Assembly: GCA_001304365.1 (NCBI GenBank)
Contig: LJNA01000027.1
Location: 1 to 12,559 of the forward strand
DNA: 12,559 nt
Source: Syntrophobacter sp. DG_60
Lineage (GTDB): Bacteria > Desulfobacterota > Desulfofervidia > Desulfofervidales > DG-60
Direction: 5' to 3'
The notes beneath the pieces were generated by a model. That model did not search any database. It saw only the letters and a program-made list of their open reading frames with translations, and had not been told where the DNA came from. Both the position numbers and the translations under genes were made by a program. Of the stretch, positions 1 through 5,295 are shown one piece after another (positions within the stretch are counted from its first letter, which is position 1; every line of letters begins with the position of its first letter).

Positions 1-69
1 GGATAAAAGACAACAGATGTTAAAATGGCCAAAAACAAAAGAATATAGTGTTCACTTATGTTTTTGTTC

Positions 70-122
70 ATGTACAGGAAAGTATAAAAATTTGCCACAT
101 CCTAACAATCTGTGTCTATCTG
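70..122. repeat. Degenerate copy of the 10-bp-periodic intergenic repeat
   Basis: The stretch AGGAAAGTATAAAAATTTGCC followed by ATCCTAACAATCTGTG matches the two outer parts of the longer repeat at 12132-12263, but the middle (about 12160-12222 there) is missing. It looks like an internal-deletion derivative. No gene is supported in 1-324: the reading frame open across 17-271 is made of repeat sequence. Confidence 0.5.
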
Positions 123-123
123 T

Positions 124-276
124 AACTGTTTATCGTTTTTCTATTTACCACAGAGAACGCAGAGATCACAGAGCACAAAAGCAAAGCATTTTTAAAATTC
201 TTATTTTCTCTGCGTCTTCTGCGCACTCTGCGGTGAACAATTACATTTATCTGTGCAAATCTGTGGCTTAAATTAT
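124..276. repeat. Palindromic 9-mer element, copy 1, plus ATCTGTG tail
   Basis: 124-246 is a diverged copy of the element found at 5149-5274, 6857-6982 and 9633-9752. The left arm (from about 145) has three 9-bp units of form NNCRCAGAG. A short AT-rich spacer follows, then an inverted right arm ending CTCTGCGGTGAAC. From 247 to 276 comes a tail with two ATCTGTG motifs 10 bp apart, ending GGCTTAAATTA. The same tail joins the half copy at 8408-8496 in opposite orientation. It lies 3' of the TPR membrane protein gene. Confidence 0.8.
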
Positions 277-324
277 GTTTTTGTCCCCTAACTCCAAGGT
301 GCTTAATCCCCTTTGGTTTTATAG

Positions 325-2574
325 TTAATTTTTATTTTTTCTTACCTTTTCCCTTGCCTTCTGCAAGTTATATCTGGCTTTTTCAAAATTTGGGTCAATC
401 TTTAACACCTCCTCATAGCACTGTATAGCCTTTTCATACCTTTCCAGACCAAAATAGGCATTTCCCAAATTGTAATAATTTTTCTTCTCTTCTTTATTTT
501 TTGAAAGAAGTAATGCACGTTTAAAGTATTTTATAGCATTTTCTAAGTGTAGTGTGTGATAATATGCCAGGCCTAAATACTCATAGGCACTTGGTAGGGC
601 ATAATCGCTTGTTAAGTAACAGTATCTTTTTAAGTACTTGATACTTTTTTCATAATCTCTCTTTTCATAGTAAATTAAGCCCAGATGATAATGTGCCTTT
701 TGATAATTTTTATCTAGTTTTAGCGCCTTTTTAAGGTTCTCAATAGCTAGGTGGTATGTTTTTTGTTTTTTGAAGGCTAAACCTAAATTGTAATAATTAC
801 TTGGGTCATAGGGATTAAGTAAAAGCGCTTTTTTAAAACGATCAATAGCCTGTTTGTAGTTTCCCTCTCCTTCGGCGTAGAGAGTACCCAAATTGTTATA
901 AATGAGCACTGTATTTTTAAATGTGGTCTTTGCATATTCTAGCTCTTCTTTTAATAAATCAAGCTGTTTTTTCCCCTTATAATCGGAAACTAACTTTGTG
1001 ATCTCTGCAGTAGGGTCAAAATGTTTAAATACCTGGATACTTTCAGGTAAGACCTTTTTTTTAACAAATAAATACGAACGGTCATCAAATCCTACCAAGC
1101 ACCAATCATCATCATTTTTTAAGGCCTTAGCTAAGTTTTTCTTTCTAGTAAGAACAATGCTAATCCCATATTGCTTTTCAATCTTTTTAAATGCCTGAAG
1201 GCCCCCTCCCTCAGCTACTCGATATTGCCAGTAAAACTCTGGAGGATAAATAGTGGGCGTGCGTCCATCTATAAAGACAGGATATTTTGGGTAAAGGTGC
1301 CAGATAAGGTATCCGCCAAAGCTATAGGTATTAAATAAAGAGCCATTAATCTTATGTCCTTTTAGAAAGTTTGCAGTCTCTTCCGGATAAACACCTCTGG
1401 CAATGCCAAAGCCTAAATCTTTTTTAAAATAAGGATTTAGATATATTTGTTTGACCATAAAAAATACAGTAAATAATAAAAGACCACTTAAGATTATCTT
1501 AGAGGCCCTTGCTTTAAATATACCTTTACTCCAATAAGCTATTACTGGTGCCAAAGCAAAGGCAAAAATCCCCATAAAGCGAGCATGTTTAAAAGTCAAA
1601 TAAGAAAAAAATAAAAATATTAGAATATCGCGAAAGATTATGGGGTTAATTGGGTTTGTTGAGTTCATTGAGTTTATTGGGTTAGTTCGAAAAAACCTAT
1701 GTAGATGGAAGATGAATACTAGAATGCTACTCCAGAAGATGAGCTTAAAAAATATACTTCGATGAAGGCTAAACATAAAGATTTCCCTAAGTGGTAGCCT
1801 TTTCCACTCAGCAATATGCCTTGTGGCCTCAAGCCCACTGCCTATATGGGAAAGGATAACAAATTTAAATAATTTAATACCATAGGGATTAAATAGACTG
1901 GCAAAGACTAGACCACAAAATAAAAGAAATAATGCCTTCACACTGGGTGCCTTGATGGCACCTTTTATTTGCTCTTTGTATCTTAAAAATAGTTCACCTG
2001 ATAAATATGCCCCTACCAAAAATATTCCCAGGATAAAGCTGCCATGTAGGTTTACCCAAAAAGGATAGATAAAAAATAGCATTAAGAGATATTTGGTGTT
2101 TAAACTCCGAAGGTAGAGCGTGAGCAAATACAAAAACAGGCTAACAAATAGAAAGCTAAAAATATGGGGTCTGACCATAAAACGGGGGTAGCTTGCAAAA
2201 AGAACAAAGAAGAGTAAAAGGCAGATAAGGAGGTCATCCCCCCCAACAAGTTTTAATGTCTTATAAAGAAAGTAAAAGGCAAGGGCTAGGATGGTGGCCT
2301 TAAAAAAGATAATGCCTGTAAAACCACCTACCTTATAGATGGGATAAACAAGGGCCTGAAATCCCCAGGTAAAATCTGTCCAGGGTTGGCCATACTGGGT
2401 GTAGGAAAAGATATCTTTAAAAGGAATTTGGTTATGTTGCCAAATCCACTTTCCAGCAGCCAGATGCCACCAGACATCATAGCAGCGGATTTTTTGTAAG
2501 GAAAAAAGAGAAAAAATCAAGATAAATAGGCAAAATAGCAAAATATATCGATAAGAAAACTTTGAATCAGACAT
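325..2574 (-). CDS. Multi-spanning membrane protein with C-terminal TPRs, possible GT-C-type transferase
   Basis: A 749-residue protein. Residues about 10-380 hold roughly ten hydrophobic segments, 400-510 a soluble part, and 554-745 about five tetratricopeptide repeats. The first loop carries YDVWWHL (32-38), then a G-x-PW motif (62-65), WVNLHGSF (173-180), FNPYG (228-232) and GGYLIW with FIDGR (420-438). These match a widespread uncharacterised family whose first-loop acidic residue and topology resemble GT-C glycosyltransferases; no reaction is established. Start ATG 2574 is 13 bp after the PIN toxin stop, so it is probably cotranscribed with the toxin-antitoxin pair. Its position near two pilin genes makes pilin or envelope glycosylation conceivable, but that is inference. 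Residues 298-312 are five N-[PS]-[IMT] tripeptides encoded by an inserted 9-bp repeat. Confidence 0.85.
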   Translation of the reverse strand: MSDSKFSYRYILLFCLFILIFSLFSLQKIRCYDVWWHLAAGKWIWQHNQIPFKDIFSYTQYGQPWTDFTWGFQALVYPIYKVGGFTGIIFFKATILALAFYFLYKTLKLVGGDDLLICLLLFFVLFASYPRFMVRPHIFSFLFVSLFLYLLTLYLRSLNTKYLLMLFFIYPFWVNLHGSFILGIFLVGAYLSGELFLRYKEQIKGAIKAPSVKALFLLFCGLVFASLFNPYGIKLFKFVILSHIGSGLEATRHIAEWKRLPLREIFMFSLHRSIFFKLIFWSSILVFIFHLHRFFRTNPINSMNSTNPINPIIFRDILIFLFFSYLTFKHARFMGIFAFALAPVIAYWSKGIFKARASKIILSGLLLFTVFFMVKQIYLNPYFKKDLGFGIARGVYPEETANFLKGHKINGSLFNTYSFGGYLIWHLYPKYPVFIDGRTPTIYPPEFYWQYRVAEGGGLQAFKKIEKQYGISIVLTRKKNLAKALKNDDDWCLVGFDDRSYLFVKKKVLPESIQVFKHFDPTAEITKLVSDYKGKKQLDLLKEELEYAKTTFKNTVLIYNNLGTLYAEGEGNYKQAIDRFKKALLLNPYDPSNYYNLGLAFKKQKTYHLAIENLKKALKLDKNYQKAHYHLGLIYYEKRDYEKSIKYLKRYCYLTSDYALPSAYEYLGLAYYHTLHLENAIKYFKRALLLSKNKEEKKNYYNLGNAYFGLERYEKAIQCYEEVLKIDPNFEKARYNLQKAREKVRKNKN
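1639..1683 (-). repeat. Five 9-bp AACYCAAYR-type units inside a coding region
   Basis: On the minus strand the units read AACCCAATA, AACTCAATG, AACTCAACA, AACCCAATT and AACCCCATA. Because the period is 9 the array is translated in frame, giving NPI-NSM-NST-NPI-NPI at residues 298-312 of the TPR membrane protein, in a loop between hydrophobic segments. The same type of unit forms an intergenic array at 12281-12325. Confidence 0.85.
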
Positions 2575-2587
2575 GTTTTAAAGTTCC

Positions 2588-2989
2588 CTACTTCTCTATT
2601 AGGCTGAGAAAATCTGCAAGCTTTACAATGTTAATACCTTTGTAATTCTTCAAAGCAAGAAGGTGTCTGTCACCAGTTACAATGAAGTTGGCTTTAACAT
2701 CTAAGGCACATTCAAGTATTCGATTGTCGGGCTCATCAGTAAGCAAATGGAGGAAGGGCTGGGTTTTTATAACCGTTGCCGCTCTGCTAATTGACTTAAG
2801 TAAGCGGATAATTCTTTGCTCCTCCCAGCCAAATTTTTCTCTGAGTTTTCGTGCTGTCTCAGTAAGTATAAATACCGAGGTATAAAGGGTAAAGTTTCCT
2901 TTTATAGCATAACTATAAGCCTTTTCGGCTTTACCTCCTGGAATCACAAAGGCGGAAATAAAGATGTTGGTATCAAATACCACTTTCAA
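2588..2989 (-). CDS. PIN-domain ribonuclease toxin (COG1569/TIGR00305-like)
   Basis: A 133-residue single-domain PIN protein, probably a Mg-dependent RNase acting as the toxin of a type II toxin-antitoxin pair. The four acidic positions of the fold are visible: D6 in VFDTNIF, E44 in LTETARKL, D88 in the DEPDNRILECA motif and D107 in VTGDRHLL. Length is normal for the family and the active site looks intact. The start is TTG at 2989, only 2 bp after the antitoxin stop, with a GAGG about 10 nt upstream inside the antitoxin's last codons. A GTG at 2983 is the alternative. The weak start and tight spacing suggest translational coupling to the antitoxin. The membrane protein gene follows 13 bp later on the same strand. 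Confidence 0.88.
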   Translation of the reverse strand: MKVVFDTNIFISAFVIPGGKAEKAYSYAIKGNFTLYTSVFILTETARKLREKFGWEEQRIIRLLKSISRAATVIKTQPFLHLLTDEPDNRILECALDVKANFIVTGDRHLLALKNYKGINIVKLADFLSLIEK

Positions 2990-2991
2990 AA

Positions 2992-3237
2992 TTAGCGATC
3001 CTCAAAGACTAGCCTTTCCACATCTTCTTCTGTTAAAATCCCTTTTTCTCTGGCTAGAGTGGCTCCATATCTCTGAAGTTCAAAAAATTCCTGTTCTAAA
3101 ACAAACTTTTTGTAAAGTTGAAACATCTCACGAAAGAGCTGACTCTTATTTTTGGCCTCCTTCCTGGCAAGTTTCTCATATTCCTCTGCTACTTCTGGAG
3201 AGAGGGAAATAGTAATACCTATACGTCTTCTTTTCAT
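2992..3237 (-). CDS. Ribbon-helix-helix (CopG/Arc-like) antitoxin
   Basis: An 81-residue protein beginning MKRRRIGITISLSPEVAEEY. A basic N-terminal strand with alternating hydrophobics is followed by two helices (residues about 14-45), the ribbon-helix-helix DNA-binding pattern. The acidic C-terminal part (about 46-81) would contact the PIN toxin encoded immediately downstream. The ATG at 3237 is chosen because a strong GGAGGT (3245-3250) lies 7 nt upstream. A longer in-frame reading to 3444 is rejected: it would start upstream of the promoter and translate a GTCATTGCGAG-type repeat. The gene probably represses its own promoter through the inverted repeat at 3261-3281. Confidence 0.87.
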   Translation of the reverse strand: MKRRRIGITISLSPEVAEEYEKLARKEAKNKSQLFREMFQLYKKFVLEQEFFELQRYGATLAREKGILTEEDVERLVFEDR

Positions 3238-3260
3238 AAATTTTACCTCCCGAAGGTGTA

Positions 3261-3300
3261 TGGTATGACAAAATAATACCAAAACTTTCAACTTTGTCAA
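3261..3300 (-). promoter_or_regulatory. Toxin-antitoxin promoter with overlapping operator
   Basis: On the minus strand, TTGACA (3295-3300, perfect -35) and TATTAT (3273-3278, -10) are 16 bp apart. This places the transcript start near 3266, ahead of the GGAGGT ribosome binding site. The inverted repeat TGGTAT-N9-ATACCA (3261-3281) covers the -10 and start site, as expected for an operator used by a RHH antitoxin. Confidence 0.75.
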
Positions 3301-3315
3301 GTCCTGAACTCTCTT

Positions 3316-3405
3316 GTCATTGCGAGCGAAGCGAAGCAATCTAGTCTTGATGCTACATAGGCTGTTATTAGAGATTGCTTCGTCGCTTACGCTCCTCGCA
3401 ATGAC
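3316..3405. repeat. GTCATTGCGAG-type palindromic repeat
   Basis: The left arm GTCATTGCGAGCGAAGCGAA (from 3316) is inverted at 3371-3405, ending CTCCTCGCAATGAC. The arms differ by small gaps, and about 25 bp lie between them. This palindrome type recurs in many unrelated bacterial genomes. Here it sits just upstream of the toxin-antitoxin promoter and downstream of the second pilin's terminator. Confidence 0.85.
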
Positions 3406-3447
3406 ATAGTGGGGGTTATTTTTGCAAAATATTATATTCATCATAAT

Positions 3448-3477
3448 AAAAAAGGCCGGGAATTCTCGGCCTTTTTT
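3448..3477 (-). terminator. Rho-independent terminator after second pilin
   Basis: Stem GGCCGGG / CTCGGCC (one G-T pair) with AATT loop at 3454-3471, flanked by six A (3448-3453) and six T (3472-3477), so it can work in both directions. It lies about 40 bp after the stop of the pilin gene at 3516. It is a near-identical duplicate of the terminator at 4019-4049. Confidence 0.9.
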
Positions 3478-3515
3478 AAAACTATGGAGGGTAAAATTTT
3501 TTGCCCTTTTTTCTA

Positions 3516-4010
3516 TTAGAAATCATCCTGGGAATAATCTGCCATTACCTTAAGGTCTTCATCAGTAGCGTAAAACCACTGATTACTCCCATCTCCATCT
3601 AGGTCACCTTTAGCAGTCATATAAATATCGACATTCCCCTCGTTAAAAGCATTTGTAGCGGCATCGGTACCGGCTGTGTTCACCGAGCCTCCCACGCAAT
3701 AGCAATACCTTGACGTCCCGGCAGGGGCAAAACCGATGCTTACAAATCCTTCGTGTCCTGAAGTAGTGACCCAAGCCTGTCCAGCAGCTGTGGGTGCATT
3801 ACTAGGGGTCCAACCACAAAAAACATAGTTGTCGGTTTCTGCAGAATAGGCCTCTTCGCAACTCCTGATTGAACCAAGATTTGCCTTTGCCTCTGATGTC
3901 TTTGCCTTAAGCTGAAACTTCTTATACTGCGGAATGGCAATGGCTGCTAAAATAGCAATAATGGCTACCACAATCATTAATTCAATTAAAGTAAAGCCCT
4001 TTCTACCCAC
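3516..4010 (-). CDS. Type IV pilin, second tandem copy
   Basis: A 164-residue prepilin: 5-residue leader MGRKG, then [20 protein letters not shown], the class III cleavage/methylation signal with Glu5 and the hydrophobic assembly helix. The mature length (159) equals that of the neighbouring pilin. Near the C-terminus GDLDGDG (Asp-rich, possibly calcium-binding) is conserved in both copies. This copy has four cysteines where the other has two; the extra ones are in the IRSCEEAYS and RYCYCVGG regions. The start is GTG at 4010; no ATG lies in frame upstream. Only 8 nt separate it from the T-tract of the preceding terminator, and no Shine-Dalgarno sequence or promoter is visible. Expression may depend on read-through, or the gene may serve as a recombination donor. 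Synonymous-only change in the N-terminal region argues against a pseudogene. Confidence 0.88.
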   Translation of the reverse strand: MGRKGFTLIELMIVVAIIAILAAIAIPQYKKFQLKAKTSEAKANLGSIRSCEEAYSAETDNYVFCGWTPSNAPTAAGQAWVTTSGHEGFVSIGFAPAGTSRYCYCVGGSVNTAGTDAATNAFNEGNVDIYMTAKGDLDGDGSNQWFYATDEDLKVMADYSQDDF

Positions 4011-4018
4011 GTATTTAC

Positions 4019-4049
4019 AAAAAAGGCCGGGAATTCCCGGCCTTTTTTT
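4019..4049 (-). terminator. Rho-independent terminator between the two pilin genes
   Basis: A perfect GGCCGGG / CCCGGCC stem with AATT loop (4025-4042), six A before and seven T after. It follows the stop of the upstream pilin by about 45 bp and ends almost at the GTG start of the downstream pilin, so it should strongly reduce read-through into that gene. Confidence 0.92.
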
Positions 4050-4088
4050 AAAACTATGGAGGGTTAAAATTTTTTGCCCTCTTTTCTA

Positions 4089-4610
4089 TTAGAAATCATC
4101 CGCGGAATAATCTGCAGTTATTGTAGGGTCTTCATCAGTAGAAGAAAACCACTGATTTGCGCCATCTCCATCGAGGTCACCCTTAGCAGTCATGCGAATA
4201 TCAGCATTTCCATCGTTAGCCGCATTTGTTCCAGCATCGGCACCTGCAGTGTTCGCTGCATCTCCCACGCAATAGACATACCTTGGCGTCCCGGCAGGTT
4301 GAAAGCCAATGCTTATAAATCCCTGATGTCCTGCACCACCGACCCAAGCCTGTCCACCAGATGTGGGTGCATTGCTAGGGGTCCAGCCACAAAAAACATA
4401 GTTGTCGGTTTCTGCAGAATAGGCCTCTTCCGCAGTCCTTATAGCCCCCAGATTTGCCTTTGCCTCTGATGTCTTCGCCTTTAATTGGAATTTCTTATAC
4501 TGCGGGATGGCAATTGCCGCAAGAATTGCAATAATAGCAACAACAATCATAAGCTCTATCAGCGTAAAACCTTTACTATTTTTCCTCAAAGCCTGCCATT
4601 TAATAAACAT
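4089..4610 (-). CDS. Type IV pilin, first tandem copy (probable major pilin)
   Basis: A 173-residue prepilin. A 14-residue basic leader ends SKG, followed by [20 protein letters not shown], so prepilin peptidase would cleave after Gly14 to give a 159-residue subunit. Two cysteines (in VFCGW and YVYCVG) could form a disulphide. [13 protein letters not shown] segment near the C-terminus suggests a calcium-binding loop. The ATG at 4610 has a GGAGGG (4618-4623) about 7 nt upstream. The gene has a sigma-54 promoter at 4730-4745 with a roughly 109-nt purine-rich leader, and its own terminator at 4019-4049. With the kinase/regulator pair upstream this looks like a PilS/PilR-controlled major pilin gene. 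pilA is the likely functional name, but pilin families are too diverse to assign orthology. Confidence 0.92.
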   Translation of the reverse strand: MFIKWQALRKNSKGFTLIELMIVVAIIAILAAIAIPQYKKFQLKAKTSEAKANLGAIRTAEEAYSAETDNYVFCGWTPSNAPTSGGQAWVGGAGHQGFISIGFQPAGTPRYVYCVGDAANTAGADAGTNAANDGNADIRMTAKGDLDGDGANQWFSSTDEDPTITADYSADDF

Positions 4611-4680
4611 TGCTTATCCCTCCTTTCTTCTTTACTCCTTACTGCTCACTCCCTACTTTCTTAATCACCCCCTTTCTTTT
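4611..4680 (-). promoter_or_regulatory. Purine-rich pilin mRNA leader with Shine-Dalgarno-like sites
   Basis: Read on the minus strand this part of the leader is almost all purines. The working ribosome binding site GGAGGG is at 4618-4623. An AAAGGGGGTGAT at 4664-4675 differs by one base from the 16S anti-Shine-Dalgarno complement but sits about 54 nt from the ATG. It could be a ribosome standby site or simply low-complexity sequence. Confidence 0.45.
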
Positions 4681-4681
4681 C

Positions 4682-4707
4682 AACAGTTGTTGGCTTTTAG
4701 TTGTTAG
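4682..4707. repeat. 26-bp direct repeat, copy in pilin leader
   Basis: Identical over 26 bp (AACAGTTGTTGG to TTGTTAG) to 4752-4777. The two copies start 70 bp apart and bracket the sigma-54 promoter; this one lies downstream of the predicted transcript start. Confidence 0.9.
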
Positions 4708-4729
4708 CTTTCCTAGTTTTAATGTTTGC

Positions 4730-4745
4730 TGCAAAATTAATGCCA
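4730..4745 (-). promoter_or_regulatory. Sigma-54 (-24/-12) promoter of the pilin gene
   Basis: The minus strand reads TGGCATTAATTTTGCA against consensus TGGCAYRNNNNTTGCW. Only one consensus position is missed, and the GG-N10-GC spacing is exact. The predicted transcript start is near 4719, giving a roughly 109-nt leader to the ATG at 4610. A sigma-54 activator gene (6984-8330) lies upstream in the same block. Confidence 0.85.
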
Positions 4746-4751
4746 AGCCAT

Positions 4752-4777
4752 AACAGTTGTTGGCTTTTAGTTGTTAG
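4752..4777. repeat. 26-bp direct repeat, copy upstream of the sigma-54 promoter
   Basis: Exact match to 4682-4707. A more diverged relative (TTGGCTTTT ... TTAGTTACTATTTGG) follows at about 4834-4865, between this copy and the putative activator sites. Confidence 0.88.
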
Positions 4778-4865
4778 TTATTGGAAAACCTTGACTTTGC
4801 ACTAACATAAGGGAATTAATACCCGGTAAGACGGTTGGCTTTTCGCTACAATTAGTTACTATTTG

Positions 4866-4894
4866 GTGACAATTTTTGTCAACTAAGTGACAAT
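4866..4894 (-). promoter_or_regulatory. Putative activator binding sites (UAS) for the pilin promoter
   Basis: GTGACAAT occurs at 4866-4873 and again at 4887-4894, start to start 21 bp (two helical turns). The palindrome TGACAA-TTT-TTGTCA (4867-4881) overlaps the first. The sites lie about 147-175 bp upstream of the predicted start, a usual distance for NtrC-type activators. On the minus strand the core TTGTCAC resembles the TGTC half-sites reported for PilR. Binding by the adjacent regulator is inferred. Confidence 0.55.
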
Positions 4895-4927
4895 TTTTTT
4901 CATACAGCCACTTCAAGTCTTAGCTTC

Positions 4928-5161
4928 TCAATTCTTGAGCGGACTGGTTTTAATTCTGTAATAATTATGTAAATTATAGGCTGCCCTTTTTTCTGCGACC
5001 TTCAATGCAGCTTCTTTTGCCCACTGATTGAATTCTTCATCGCCATCCATTTGCATGATTATTAAGGCATTGTTTGGTATCTTCTCAGCAAATTCTGGAT
5101 GCTCCAAAACGTACCGATCAAACTCCCTCACCAACATACTGTTTTTGTAACCGTTCATCAT
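4928..5161 (-). CDS. Small conserved protein, DUF5647-like
   Basis: A 77-residue soluble acidic protein with the segment LVREFDRYVLEHPEFAEKIP followed by NNALIIMQMDGDEEFNQWAKEAA. I recognise this pattern as resembling the uncharacterised DUF5647 family; no function is known to me. It probably forms a helix - strand - helix unit. The start is set at the first of two adjacent ATGs (5161 or 5158); a third ATG at residue 9 is possible. The frame stays open to 5209, but that extension only translates the repeat. The start codons lie within the end of the palindromic element (5149-5274), so the native 5' region may have been replaced. No clear ribosome binding site. The pilin activator sites begin 34 bp after its stop. 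Confidence 0.7.
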   Translation of the reverse strand: MMNGYKNSMLVREFDRYVLEHPEFAEKIPNNALIIMQMDGDEEFNQWAKEAALKVAEKRAAYNLHNYYRIKTSPLKN

Positions 5162-5274
5162 TTTTCTATTTACCGCAGAGAACGCAGAGATCACAGAGCA
5201 TAAAAGCAAAGCTTTTTTAAAATTCTTATTTTTCTCTGCGTTCTCTGTGCACTCTGCGGTGAACGATTACATAA
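5149..5274. repeat. Palindromic 9-mer element, copy 2 (126 bp)
   Basis: Begins AACCGTTCATCA, then three units ACCGCAGAG, AACGCAGAG, ATCACAGAG, an AT-rich centre with AAAGCAAAGC, and an inverted arm with the units AACGCAGAG, TGCACAGAG, ACCGCAGAG (read in reverse complement), ending TGAACGATT. The short ends (AAYCGTTCA) are inverted, as in a MITE. Only one base differs from copy 3 (6857-6982). It overlaps the first codons of the DUF5647-like gene. Confidence 0.92.
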
Positions 5275-5295
5275 CCAACAACTAACCACTAATAA

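Noticed and set aside
145..246. CRISPR array
   Set aside because: The repeat units are 9-10 bp, arranged as inverted arms with no spacers, and no cas genes are present.
17..271. 84-codon plus-strand reading frame
   Set aside because: It runs through two repeat families, has no ribosome binding site or protein-like composition, and stays open because the repeat units have period 9.
297..324. Terminator for the TPR membrane protein (CCAAGG ... CCTTTGG)
   Set aside because: The stem is short with a bulge, and on the minus strand it is not followed by a T-tract.
3238..3444. N-terminal extension of the antitoxin to 150 residues
   Set aside because: It would begin upstream of the perfect -35/-10 pair and translate the GTCATTGCGAG palindrome; the ATG at 3237 has a strong GGAGGT.
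3516..4010. Second pilin as a pseudogene
   Set aside because: Open over the full mature length, with intact cleavage signal and only synonymous change across the N-terminal 42 codons; missing expression signals alone do not prove decay.
4074..4469. 131-codon plus-strand frame opposite the first pilin
   Set aside because: An antisense shadow of a strongly supported pilin gene; no ribosome binding site and no recognisable domain.
5162..5209. N-terminal extension of the DUF5647-like protein to 93 residues
   Set aside because: The added residues are wholly encoded by the palindromic repeat; the family-like part starts at about residue 6 of the shorter form.
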